From assembly GCA_015680685.1 (NCBI GenBank), contig MNCI01002798.1, forward strand, positions 179,277 to 243,276: 64,000 bases of DNA. The letters are read 5' to 3'. Of this stretch, positions 1-9,788 are shown piece after piece (the stretch's first letter is position 1; each line of letters opens with the position of its first letter). Under the pieces are notes generated by a model, which made no database searches, was not told where the DNA came from, and was given only the letters and a program-made list of their open reading frames with translations. The translations under genes were made by a program, and so were the position numbers. This DNA is from Gnetum montanum. Its lineage: Eukaryota > Streptophyta > Gnetopsida > Gnetales > Gnetaceae.

Positions 1-181
1 AAAAAATTAGTTATTGAAATCTTGATAATGCATGTAATATGCATTCCAAGCATCCCTTAGTGCTAGCTTGTAATATGCAAGAGTAATCCTAGATGATGCA
101 CCTTGCTCTCTGAAAGCATACGTTGCATATTAATAAAGCTGTGAGTTTTGTTAAGTAATTTGAGTGAGCTAAGTAAGAGTT
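1..181 (+). mobile_element. Copia-like LTR, 3' end fragment (R-U5)
   Basis: This stretch ends directly before a primer-binding site and contains a polyadenylation signal AATAAA at 132-137, as expected for the R-U5 part of an LTR. No coding sequence is visible. The Copia assignment rests on the neighbouring initiator-tRNA-Met site, which is typical of that superfamily. The 5' part lies outside the window, and the internal region seems lost, because gypsy sequence on the other strand begins by about position 400. Confidence 0.4.
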
Positions 182-194
182 TGGTATCAAAGCC
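182..194 (+). other. Primer-binding site, initiator tRNA-Met type
   Basis: The sequence TGGTATCAAAGCC matches the usual Copia primer-binding site TGGTATCAGAGCC at 12 of 13 positions; the one difference is G to A. In an intact element this is where reverse transcription is primed. Confidence 0.5.
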
Positions 195-398
195 AAGTTC
201 TAGCTAATTGTGTGGTGTTTTCATGTACCCTTGGTCTTGTGCTTGTTGTTTTGCTATAGTTCTTGGAGTATCTTTGTGATGAATAAGTCAACAAATAATT
301 TGATTGCTTAATAATTGATTTCATAGATGGTTGCTTGATAATTTGATTTCATAGATGATTGATGAAAATGGATTGATAATTAAGAATGAAAACATTTT

Positions 399-2329
399 TT
401 AAGTATGTTTTTTTTGGTTCTGAATGTCTATTAAGCTCAAATTTTTTATAGCAATTCTTTTATTTTCTTCTTCAAATGCAATGATAGCCTTAGCATGGGC
501 ATACATTTGAGCATTTATAACTGAAGCATTCCACACTACATTATCTTTTTCTATCTCCATATATTTTTTCTTGGCCATCAATTAATCAATTTGTTCATTT
601 CTAAATCGGGCCAACTAGTCTAGTACAATGTGTCATGTAGGATCTTATCTATCATCTCTCAATTCAGCTAGTTCTTCTTGTAGTCTCTGCACTTTACTCT
701 TCTTGTGTTTCATCTTAGTTTCTACCATGACTAGCTTGCCTTTGCCAAATATTAATTCTAACTACAATGTAATGATATCACTAGGGATATTAAAAATATT
801 CTACATAACCTATCATGTATGCATCAATCTTTCCAACATGTCTTCATGTTCAACAAGGGATATAATTTCCTTTCTTCAGGTTCCATCTAATATCTCTACA
901 TCTATAGCTCTATAAATATCTATTGATGGCATGACAAAAACATTGAATGAATCTTTTATATGGTCATTTATTATTTTTTCTACTTGTACTACATCTTGGC
1001 ATTGCATCACTACTATAATATCTTCTTCTCTAGTTTCTAACATCTTCAAGAATGATGTAGCATTCCCAAAAATTTATTGTACCCAATCATTAGTCTTTCT
1101 TGCCTACAAAGATATTTGAATACTAGTAGGTATTGTGGGCATTGTAGGTCTACTTGGATTATTCCTTACTCTATACATACTCAAGACTTCCATGTTGTAC
1201 CAAGTTATTATTTTTGCTATCTATTGTAAGTGACTCGTGAAAGGTTTGTAGTCTAGCTATGTTGGTGGAGCACTCTGTCCTACTCACTTTGCAATTGGGG
1301 TTGACCCACTAGGTCCTACCTATTTTGTGCATATAATTGGAATATTTACTATTGATGTTGATCCTATTGTAACTTTAGTGCCTACTAGTTTCTCTACTTT
1401 ATCTTTCTTGGATGGCACTAACTTGGAGATTTTTGCATATAAGGCATTTTGAGCTTTTTGGAGGACATCATTAGTATAGCCAAAAATTCCAATTTGTGTA
1501 CATAACTTCCTAATAATATGAGGGAATGGAAGAGTGGGTTTCCCTATCTTTCTCTCTTCAAACCTTCTTTGTATTTCCAAAAACAAGAAATGGACTATGT
1601 TAGCTTGGAATTTCCCAATTAATATAGCACTTCCTCTAGCAACATAGGTGGAAATTTTGTTAAGTATTTTATTTGGGAAGATATGGTATGTTCAAATATT
1701 GAAATATATATTTTTTACAATGGATAATGCATTATAGTATTTGTATGTAGTTCCATATGTCCTTTGAAACCATCAATTTCTCACATCTATGTCAAACTAT
1801 GTGGAGATTTGAGTAATGTTGGCTCTAGAATTTGATATGTTTAATGCTCCTTTGATTACCTCAATTGAATGTGGCACTATCACTCCTTCAGTTTTCACTA
1901 TTGCATCTTCTTATTATTTTTAACAAAATTGATGAAATTACCCCAAATACAATTTACCATTACTTGAAATGATTAGATAGAGTGGTGAGGTTTGGAGTTG
2001 TTCATGGATCTTTGCAAATGCGATCTCCATGAATGAACCAAAGTTAAGTTCCAATAGCATGGTGGACATGATGGAATTTTCCTAGATGGCCTATATACAA
2101 TCATTGGAGAGTGTGTAGTGTTGTCCTTATTTTGGAGTAGGTGGTGCATTAACTTTTACCTATGTAGATTATATTGTTATAGGTGTAGGCTGATGGATTG
2201 GGCATGACTATGCCTCTTGCTTCATTGGAGGAGTTTTTTTTGCACCTTATACTCTTCCTCTTCCTCTAAGCTTCTTTTCCCTTAGTCATGATGGTTCCCC
2301 CTAGCTTTGGGTATTCTCTTTGGTAGCAT
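399..2329 (-). pseudogene. Third ORF of gypsy element D (helical domain plus coiled coil), broken
   Basis: On the minus strand, about 1586-1320 is an open stretch of 88 codons, and the sequence just upstream reads into it after small breaks. It contains the signature YVARGS, then FEERKIGKPTLPFP and GYTNDV. The same order occurs in element A (27440-27700) and more weakly in element B (41620-41780). A first ATG could be 2329 or 2289. The far end (581-399) is Lys/Glu-rich with heptad-like spacing, suggesting the coiled-coil tail seen in A. The helical part resembles the family annotated as 'putative plant transposon protein' (PF20167) by my recollection of its pattern, not by a search. Its place downstream of pol is where Athila elements carry an extra ORF. 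Function is unknown. Confidence 0.5.
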
Positions 2330-2911
2330 CTATAATTAGAAGAAAATTCAAGATTACCCAAAACCTCCAGAAACATACCTAATGATTCATAAACTTACAT
2401 TGGATTTTGGGTTTTAATCAAATGTGTTAGATATAATCAATTTCATTTTTAATTTGGATTGAAAAGTTTGGAAAAGTTGTTAACTCAGAAAAAATCCATA
2501 TTCAGAAAAAAACCTTGATTAAACAATTCAACAATTGATTCAAAACAATTTTTAGCTTGAAAATCCATTACTATCCTTGATTTATTATTTAAAATTTATT
2601 CAAATGATCAATTAAAAAGAAATATTAAGTTTATTGGCTACTGTTAGACCAAAATGTTATTATTTCTTATGGTTCTTACCCTTAATTGATCTTCTAAGTG
2701 TTAGAAAAATTTTATGCAATTCAAAAGAACTATGTGTAACAGTCTTCCCCACGACTAAGATGATCACTCCATGAGGAAAAGATTTAAAAAATGGCTCAAG
2801 ATTAAGCATGTGGTGAAGAAGATATGTAAATTTGAAGGTTCTCAAATAGAAAAACTTTATGATCTCTCGTTACATGAAATAATGGAAATGAAAAATTTTC
2901 TAATTGTTAGT

Positions 2912-3004
2912 GCATATATATAGATTTTTATTAGTGTGATATCATAGATGTGACATTATTGATGGGATATTGTAGAGCCTACTTTATCACATCTATGATA
3001 TCAC
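2912..3004 (-). promoter_or_regulatory. Hairpin and TATA-like sequence upstream of the D third ORF
   Basis: Two arms of 18 bp, at 2936-2953 and 2987-3004, are perfect inverted repeats (GTGATATCATAGATGTGA and its complement) separated by 33 bp. On the minus strand they are followed by a TATATATA run (2912-2922), about 580 bp before the third ORF. Elements A and B have a TATA box at a similar distance. A promoter role is inference. Confidence 0.35.
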
Positions 3005-3320
3005 CTTTGAAATTTTTGATATTTTTGTGAAATTTGATTATAAAAAATTGAAGAAATGGATAGTGTGGAAGGTGTAAAGATTATCCAAATGGTTTTTGAT
3101 CATAGATGATGTTTAGAATGTGAGAATTTAATGTCAAAAATATGTTAGCGAAGGAGTTTGGGTAAGGTAAGTCAACTAAGGTTTAGGAGATGATTTAATC
3201 AAAATTGCTAAACTTATGAGTAAGTATGAAGATGTAGGAAAATAATAATATTTGCCAAAGTATCTCAAAGGTACAAGATGATGTCAAATGTGTCATCAAC
3301 TATGAAACACAAGACTTAGT

Positions 3321-3356
3321 CAAGTGGATCCTCCCCAAAGTAGACTCTTGCCCTTA
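3321..3356 (-). other. Conserved post-pol segment, copy in element D
   Basis: The minus strand reads GGGCAAGAGTCTACTTT then GGGGAGGATCCACTTG. Close relatives lie at 25762-25806, 40028-40062 and 53168-53200, always downstream of pol. The core is purine-rich (GGGGAGGA). It could be a second polypurine tract or an RNA signal; a coding origin is also possible because the frame reads (Y/F)GEDPL in more than one copy. Confidence 0.45.
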
Positions 3357-3378
3357 ATGCCCTTGTATAAGCACACCT

Positions 3379-3387
3379 AAAAGTGTC
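3379..3387 (+). repeat. Left target-site duplication of the LINE
   Basis: AAAAGTGTC is repeated exactly at 9780-9788, after the poly(A) tail. Removing the LINE and one copy gives a sequence that aligns with the uninterrupted relative in element C (about 53205-53250). Confidence 0.65.
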
Positions 3388-3640
3388 AGCGACAACAGCG
3401 ACGGCAGCGACAGCAATGACGGTAGCGACGGCAGCGACGGCAATGACAGCAGCGACAGCAGAGACAACAACGACGGCCACGACGGTTGCGACTGCTACAA
3501 TGGCTGCTACGGCCGCTACGGTCGTCACAGCAGCCACTATGGCGGCCGCTACGGATGCAACTATGGCTGTTGCAGACACGGCAGCGTCTATGGCGGCAGC
3601 AACCACGGTCGCGATTCAGGCGGCCACGACAGCTGACACC
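3388..3640 (+). repeat. GAC/GGC triplet array in the LINE 5' leader
   Basis: About 250 bp of imperfect CAGCGA, CGGCAG and GACAAC triplets, so every frame is a low-complexity Ala/Thr, Ser/Asp/Gly or Arg/Cys string. The long frames here on both strands are artefacts of the repeat. It probably belongs to the 5' UTR and internal promoter region, as tandem monomers do in some L1 elements. Confidence 0.5.
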
Positions 3641-3805
3641 GTGACCCCCACGATTATGGCCATAGAGCTTCTTGGGACGGTTGCAATCACGGCCGCAGTA
3701 ACCTCGGCGACCACTGCACCGCGCGGGGCCATCGAGGCTCACTCCCGTTCCAACCACACCTTGCACCTTTGCATCCGTAACCCCCCTACCGACGGCGTGC
3801 GCACC

Positions 3806-5225
3806 ATGGAACGGAGCCTCATCGGTCGTTTCATCTCCCGGGGGAGCTGCCCCCAGCTCAACCTGATACGGCGCTGGGTTAAGGAGCAGTGGAAACTGGA
3901 GGGAGTTACCGTCCGGAGCCTCTCGGAGGATCTGCTCCTCTTCGTCCTCCCCTCCCTACAGGCCCATGACTCCGTCCTTCTCAGTAGATCTTGGTTCTAT
4001 GGGGCCCGACATCTCACATTGACCCCTTGACGCCCCGGTGCCCATAGAGAACCCGATTTGTTCACCTGTGCCCCTGTTTGGATCCGGGTGGCCGGTATCC
4101 TGTGGGAGTTATGGAGCCTTGAGTTTCTACGGGAGGTGGTGGGACATTTCGGTGAGTTCATCACCTTCGACCGGGTCACGCGGTCACTGGACAGGTTGGG
4201 ATATGCCCGCTTCTGTGTCTGGCAAAGCCTGGCCACGATCGACCTTGTCCGGGAGGTCGTCTTGGAACTTTCGGGGGGCGAGGAATCCCTCCAAGTTACC
4301 TACAAAAACCTAGATGGTGGGGACCAGTCCATGCACAGCCCGACCCCCCGCATGGACCGGCCGGGGGGGGTGCAGCTACTGTGGTAAGCTGGGCCACCAT
4401 GAGGTAGACTGTCATTTTTGCAAGGCCTGCTCAACTAACCCTGCCTGCCAGCTTTTCGAGGAGGGCAACTGGGTCACCATGGCCCGTAAGGGGTGACTAT
4501 GGCCCCCACCCTACCAACCCCCCCATGCCCACGCCCCCCCAAGGCCCCGCCCACCACCCCCCACCCCCACACAGTGCCTTCCTCCCACACTGCCCCCCCT
4601 ACATTCCCAACCTCCCCCCACCCCAACTACACCCCCCTCCCCTCACTCTCCCATGACCCCCACTCCCAATCCAACCTCCCCCCCCTCGCCAGGGCACCTA
4701 CCAATGACCCCCCGTGCCAAGACCACCCCTCCCTCTTTCCCCCCCTCGTCCCCCCTGCACCCCCCCGCTCCCTCTCCCCCATCACCACTAGTCGCTCCCG
4801 CCCCCCCTCATGCCTTCCCACTACTCCCCCACATTCCCTCTCCCTCGACACCATCTACGGGTCCCCCGTTAGGACACCTCATCGCTCCTAATCCTCGGCC
4901 CCTATCCCCCCACCCCAACCTCCCGAACCGCAACCAATGCTCCCCCCACTGGGGGAATGGGTCAACGTCGTTCGAAGGAGTACCCGGACTAGATAGTGCA
5001 ATGCACCACCGTCCCCCGCTTAGGAGATTGGCTGCACCCCTATGGTCCGTGAGGGGGAGGGACGCCCAGGCCGCCCGACCGCGTCCCGCTCCAGAGGTCG
5101 ACAAGCCCAGCGTCACATTGACTTGGGTCAACAACAGACATTACGGGAGTTCTACCAGCGCCACCCCTCTGGTTGCACATGAAGATTCTCAGTTGGAATT
5201 GCAGGGGGTAGGGTACCCCCTATAA
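3806..5225 (+). pseudogene. LINE ORF1: DUF4283-like domain, CCHC zinc knuckle, proline-rich tail
   Basis: ORF1 proteins of plant L1 elements bind the element RNA. An ATG at 3806 opens a frame with the DUF4283 pattern (TLTP, RPGAHREPDL, then PVWIRVAGI). It is broken once by TGA at 4028-4030, where the family normally has the Trp of 'PW.P'. A run of eight G at 4363-4370 shifts the frame into a CX2CX4HX4C knuckle (CSYCGKLGHHEVDC, 4371-4412). A long Pro/Ser/Thr tail (4500-4930) follows on a strand almost devoid of G. The frame ends at 5225, overlapping the ORF2 start at 5179. Domain order and length fit plant L1 ORF1 well. Inactive. Confidence 0.75.
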
Positions 5226-8200
5226 ACAAAATACCCTGCGCAATATTATCCGAGAGGAAAATTGTGACGTGGTCTGTCTTCAGGAAACCAAGCTGCAGGC
5301 TGCGGAATCCGGTCATCTCCAGTGGACGGACTGGACCACATACCTGCACCCCAGCTAGGGCCGGGCCGACGGCCTGGCCATTCTTGCACGATAGGCTTCT
5401 ACTCTAGTGGATGCCTCCTTATGGACCATCACGATCCACCTCCACGCCCATGGATTTTAGCTGACCAATTTCTATGGGGCGCAGGCGTGGGAGCTACAGC
5501 TCCAGGAGTTGAATCGGGTGGCCTTGCTGGTGCCGGACCATAGCTCTTAGGTGGTTGTCGATGACATCAATCAGCGTTTGTACCCCTGGGAGAAATCTGG
5601 GGGGGCCACCCCCCGGGTGCGCCTACTTTCATGGAGTTCCTTGAGCGCTCGTCTCTTGTTGATTTGCCCATTGCGAACTACCGTTTTACCTGGAGTAACA
5701 GGCGGAAAGGGGCGCACCGGGTTCTCACCCGCATTGATCGTGTTTGTGTGAGTTCTGCTCTCCTCCTTAGCGCCGCCATCACCGTGGCCGGGCAAGAGCA
5801 GGCTGCTTCTGACCACTGCTCACTTGTGGTATCTATTGGCCCATCCCCGCCCCAGGCCCCACGCCCTTTTCGGTTCGAACCTTCATGGCTATCCAAGCCG
5901 TGGCTTTGCCCGCTGGTGGAAGACATCTGGGCCGATTACCAACCGGGTCGGATGGACCCTCGGACCTTCCTCAAAGAGGCTCTCCATCGGCTCAAGTGGG
6001 CCATCCGGGCCCTCCCGGTGGGGGAGAAGTTTTCGTTTCGGGCTAGCCACAAGTTGGTTCGGGCGTAGCTCAGATGCATCCTGACGCAACAAGAGAATGG
6101 GGAGGACCTGCACACGGAGGAGATGCACCTCCTTCGCCAACTCCAGAGTCTCGACAGCGAGGAGGAGCTTTATTGGTGGTAGTGATCCCGGGTTAGATGG
6201 CTCCGCGAGGGGGACCGGCATACGAAATTCTTCTTCGCCATGGCAAAGACCCGGGGCGATACCCACATTCGTAGCATCCGTTCCCAGGCTAGGGTGGTGG
6301 TTGCTGATCCGCAGGGGATTGCCAATGAGCTCTCAGACTACTGGGGGAGGATTTGGGCTAAGCACACCACCCGACCCATCTCCGTCCGTGTGGCGAAGGT
6401 GCTTACGGCTGCAGACAATCAACGCCTTCTGGCCCCCTTCTCCGAGGCCGAATTGACCACCACCATCAACAACATGCCAGGCGGTAAAGCGTCGGGTTCG
6501 GACGGCTGGTCTCTGGAGTTCTTCAAAGCTTTTTTGGACATTGTGGGCCCCAATCTCCTGGATGCTTTCAACGTCATGCTGCCCAGACGGCAAGTATGAC
6601 GCGAAATCAATTGCTCGCGCATCATCTACATCCCCAAGCAACTGAATGCACACCACCCAGAGCACTTTTGCCCTATTGGTGTGTGCAATATCCTCATCCG
6701 CATCTTCTCCAAACTTCTGGTCAATCACCTAGGCCCCCTCCTGCCTAAGTTGATTAGCCTCAATCAGGTGGGCTTCGTCCAGGGTAGGACCCTCCAAGAC
6801 CAGGTTCTTCTTATGCAGGAGGTCCTTCACTCCCTCCGTGCCACGGGGTTTCCGGGACTTTGTCTCAAGCTTGACATCACGAAGGCCTACGACACACTTA
6901 GCTGGGAGGCCCTTCGTGACATCATGCATAGGAAAGGTTTTGACCCTGGATTTATCCAGCTATGTGTGCATCTCCAGTCCTCCGCCGAGTTCTCTTTTGA
7001 CGTGGGGGGGCAGCTTTGGGGCTTCTCCTCCCCTGGTCGAGGTCTGAGGCAGGGTGACCCCCTGTCTTCTTTACTTTTCATCATTGCCATGGACCTCCTG
7101 CAATCCTACTGTCACGCCTCGGGGGGTGGAGGGCCTTGACATTGCGGGGGTGGCTTGCCGCGTTGAGCACTACGTGGACGATACCATGCTTCTTAGCAGG
7201 GCGGCGGTCCCGCAGGCCCGGTGTATCAACCTGGCTCTGTCCAGATTGGCTGCCGAGTTAGGCTTAGAAATCAACCGCACCAAGTCGGCGGCGCACTTCA
7301 TTAATGTGGACTCGTAGGTGCAGCACCGGGTTACATAAACTCTGAACGTACAACCAGGGAAGAACACCGATACCTACCTGGGTATCCCGCTATTCTAGTG
7401 GGGGCAGAACAATTCTTGGACCCCCTCCTGGCCAAGCTTGAGCACCGCATCAATCACTGGGCAAACCGATTTATTACGCGTAAAGGCCGCCTCCTCATGG
7501 CCAATGGGATCCTTGCGGCCATCACGTGCTTTGTGGTGGCGGTCGCCGTGCCCCCCGTGGCCATCATCCACCAGATCAATGCCTGGATCCGTGGTTTCCT
7601 GTGGCGGGGGGGCAAAGGGGGGAGCAAACTCTATCTTGTCAATTGGCATCGCGTGGCTCATCCTCGTACGGAGGGGGGGTTGGGGGTCACGATGTTCGAG
7701 GATGAGTGTGCGATGGGGCAACAACGGTTGGTCTGTCGGCTCACTCGTGCTCGGGGGGAGTGTAGTCAGTGGGGCCGTATCGTTCACCGGAAGTACACAC
7801 TCTGGATGTCTGGTTCGCATGTTTCGAGGCCTTGGATGACTCTCTGCCAGCACGTGCGATGGATGTTGAATCTGAACTAGATCCACCTCGAGCTACGTGC
7901 CCTTTTGACCCATAAATACCCCCTGAGGACGGTTGGATGGCGGTTTGGCGCGGGCGGCTCCCCGAGAAAGTAAAAATCTTTCTCTGGTTGCTCAAATCCG
8001 CCGCACTCCCCGTTCGTGTGTTCTTGCAGTAGAACAGCATCATGCAGGACCGCATGTGTCGGCGTTGTGGCCACGACCCCGAGACCCTCAACCACTTCAT
8101 TTATGACTGGCGCACATGCAGAAGATCCCCCCCCCCCGCGGCAATTTTACGGCGATTCCTGGTCGGCGCTTTTACTTTGGCACGCCTGGAAGGCGTGGAA

Positions 8201-8249
8201 TCGCACGGTTTTTACTCAGGCGGCTACCCCCCAGCAACTTATCCAGTAG
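5179..8249 (+). pseudogene. LINE ORF2: AP endonuclease, reverse transcriptase, zf-RVT
   Basis: ORF2 nicks the target and reverse-transcribes the RNA onto it. The start MKILSWNCRG at 5179 is the classical plant L1 endonuclease opening, followed by CLQETKL (catalytic Glu), a changed DFN box reading VVDDINQ, TWSN, RIDR and SDH near 5820. The reverse transcriptase (about 6430-7320) shows GSDGW, QVGFVQGR, KLDITKAYD, LRQGDPLSS and the catalytic YVDD at 7171-7182. The zf-RVT Cys/His motif MCRRCGHDPETLNHF (8051-8095) and the usual C-terminal WHAWKAWNRTVF follow. Frame changes lie near 5600-5630, 7110-7150 and 7320-7398. In-frame stops include TAG at 5209, 5356, 7878 and 8247; they often occur where Gln is expected. 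Confidence 0.85.
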
Positions 8250-9620
8250 ACTCACCGGGCGTGGTGTGAGATTGTGGCCGCTATGGGGCAGACGCCGACG
8301 TACGAGCCTGACTGCGTGGACTTCCAGGCGGATGAGGAGCTGTGGCAGATGGTTTGCCAATGCGGATGGGACGCCCTACTGCAGCAGCTGGTCGGGGACC
8401 CTGACCTACCTGACAACTCTTTCTTTACCAACTGGTGTGGCGATCAAACCTTCTTCCGAGGCCGTGTAATTCGCCTGACAGAGGCTGCTCTGGCCAACTA
8501 CCTGGGGATCTCAACCGTTGGGGAGATCATCCTGCCAACCTCCCGTGGCCTCCATAACTCTACGACCTTTTTCGAGGGGTTTTCCCCGAGAACGTAGAGC
8601 CGTCAGGTCCCTCGGACGTCCCTTCCGTGCCTCTGGGCTCATACAACCGTCTTGGTCAAACGCTTCTTTGTGCAGTCAGGGAATGTGTCCAAACTCTAGG
8701 GGCTGCATTTCACCTTCCTGCGGTGCTTGAAGGAGGGCACCCAAGTAAACCTACCGCGTCTCTTCCTCGAGGCCCTCCGCCTTCAGTGGTGGGGTCATCG
8801 TTCGGGACTTATTTTGGCCCTGTGGAGGGGGGCAGGGGGCACCAGGCCCATCCTCTGCCCCCACTAGGGGCCGTTTCGCTGACCCCCCTGCTTCCCCCCC
8901 TTCCTCCACTCAACGACGATGGGCCGCTCTCCATCTTTCCTGGGGCTGCCGCTCCCACCGCAACCCTGCCCTCTCACCTGACCCCCCCTGCGCCCCCCCA
9001 CATTGGGAGGCGCAGCTTCAATAGGCAGTTGCTGCGGCTCAGGAGGCCGTGCAACGGTCCTCGGAGAATCAGTGGACCGAGGCCCTGGCCAAGTGGCGCG
9101 CCGACCACGATGCCCAGCTTCAGGAACAAGCACAGCAGCTGAATAGGCAGCATACGCTCGCAATGGAGACCTTGCATGCCCAGCTCATGGATGAGCTTCG
9201 GGACCGGATCAGGGAGGAACTGCGCCAGGAGGAGGCGGATCGGCAGGCCTAGGAGGCGGCGGCTCGAGAGGAGTAGGAACGTCTGTAGGAGGAAGAGGTG
9301 CAACGGCAACAACAACTCGACCGGGCGCATCAACACAGCGTCCGCCAGTGGCTTAGGGGGGGGGGCGCTGCCCGTATAGCATCCTTGGAATTAGCTGTAA
9401 GAGCTCCTGGGGGGAGCTTAGACGACACATCCGGTGCACCTCCGCTAGATTCCACCTGGATGCGAGGGATTCCTCGTCGGACCGGCATAGGCGTGAGGCT
9501 CTTTTGCAGGGGTTTCAACAGGCTGCTAACTTCGTGGACACAGAGGACCATCGTGCCACCCTGGACCTGCTCCATGAGTTGGAGTTGCCTCGGTGTGCCT
9601 ATCACTAGCTGCCGACCCAC
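8250..9620 (+). pseudogene. LINE post-RT module (possible ORF3): helical domain, proline-rich linker, coiled coil
   Basis: The ORF2 frame continues past the TAG at 8247-8249 without another stop until 8595, so this is either a C-terminal extension of ORF2 or a separate ORF (first ATG 8283). Residues FFRGRVIRLTEAALANYLGIS (split by no stop) and, after 8595, NLPRLFLEALRLQWWGHRSG resemble blocks in the third ORFs of the gypsy elements. A Pro-rich stretch (about 8740-9000) follows, then from about 9055 a strongly charged, Gln/Glu/Arg-rich coiled coil of about 100 codons broken only by TAG at 9250, 9274 and 9286. A PF20167-like identity is my inference from the pattern. I know of no standard plant L1 domain in this position with this layout. 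Confidence 0.5.
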
Positions 9621-9783
9621 CCCTANGGCCGCCATGTTGGGGGTCGGCCGGGTTTTTTTTCTTGATCTTTTGTGGGTTTTTGGGGACCCCCCCTCTTCGG
9701 GGTGGGCCACCCCCACTTGTACTTGTATACTCGTGTACCATTCTTTCAGTAATACATTCCCAAACATTCTCTCAAAAAAAAAA
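9621..9783 (+). other. LINE 3' UTR and poly(A) tail
   Basis: Short non-coding end with one ambiguous base (9626), a self-complementary stretch of G and C runs (9673-9712) and an A-tail at 9774-9783 that overlaps the right target duplication. Confidence 0.6.
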
Positions 9784-9788
9784 GTGTC
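9780..9788 (+). repeat. Right target-site duplication of the LINE
   Basis: AAAAGTGTC, identical to 3379-3387. Its first four A overlap the poly(A) tail. Confidence 0.65.

Larger units (their letters stand above)
2330..3378 (-). other. 3' untranslated region of element D upstream of its third ORF
   Basis: No supported gene. It holds a G-rich tract on the minus strand (2746-2757), a hairpin plus TATA-like sequence (2912-3004) and the conserved segment at 3321-3356. The order (conserved segment, promoter-like motif, G-rich tract, third ORF) is the same as in element A. The region is interrupted at 3379 by the LINE and resumes at 9789. Confidence 0.45.
3388..9783 (+). mobile_element. GC-rich L1-type LINE, full-length but inactive
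   Basis: A non-LTR retrotransposon with a 5' triplet-rich leader, ORF1 (nucleic-acid-binding domain and CCHC knuckle), ORF2 (endonuclease, reverse transcriptase, zf-RVT), a further coding module after ORF2, and an A-tail at 9774-9783. It is flanked by 9-bp duplications. It is far richer in G+C than the AT-rich gypsy sequence on both sides, so it came from a lineage with different base composition or is younger. Many in-frame stops (mostly TAG) and several frameshifts at G or C runs show it is dead. Confidence 0.85.

Noticed and set aside
3383-4030. Long plus-strand frame of 215 codons starting in Ala/Thr repeats, and the minus-strand Ala/Val and Cys/Arg/Gly frames opposite it
   Set aside because: The first 90 codons are a translation of the triplet array in all frames. 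Only the part after about 3806 is real ORF1.
4627-5134. Minus-strand Gly/Arg-rich frames opposite the LINE ORF1 tail
   Set aside because: They are the antisense of the Pro-rich C-tract, open because the strand lacks stop-forming bases.
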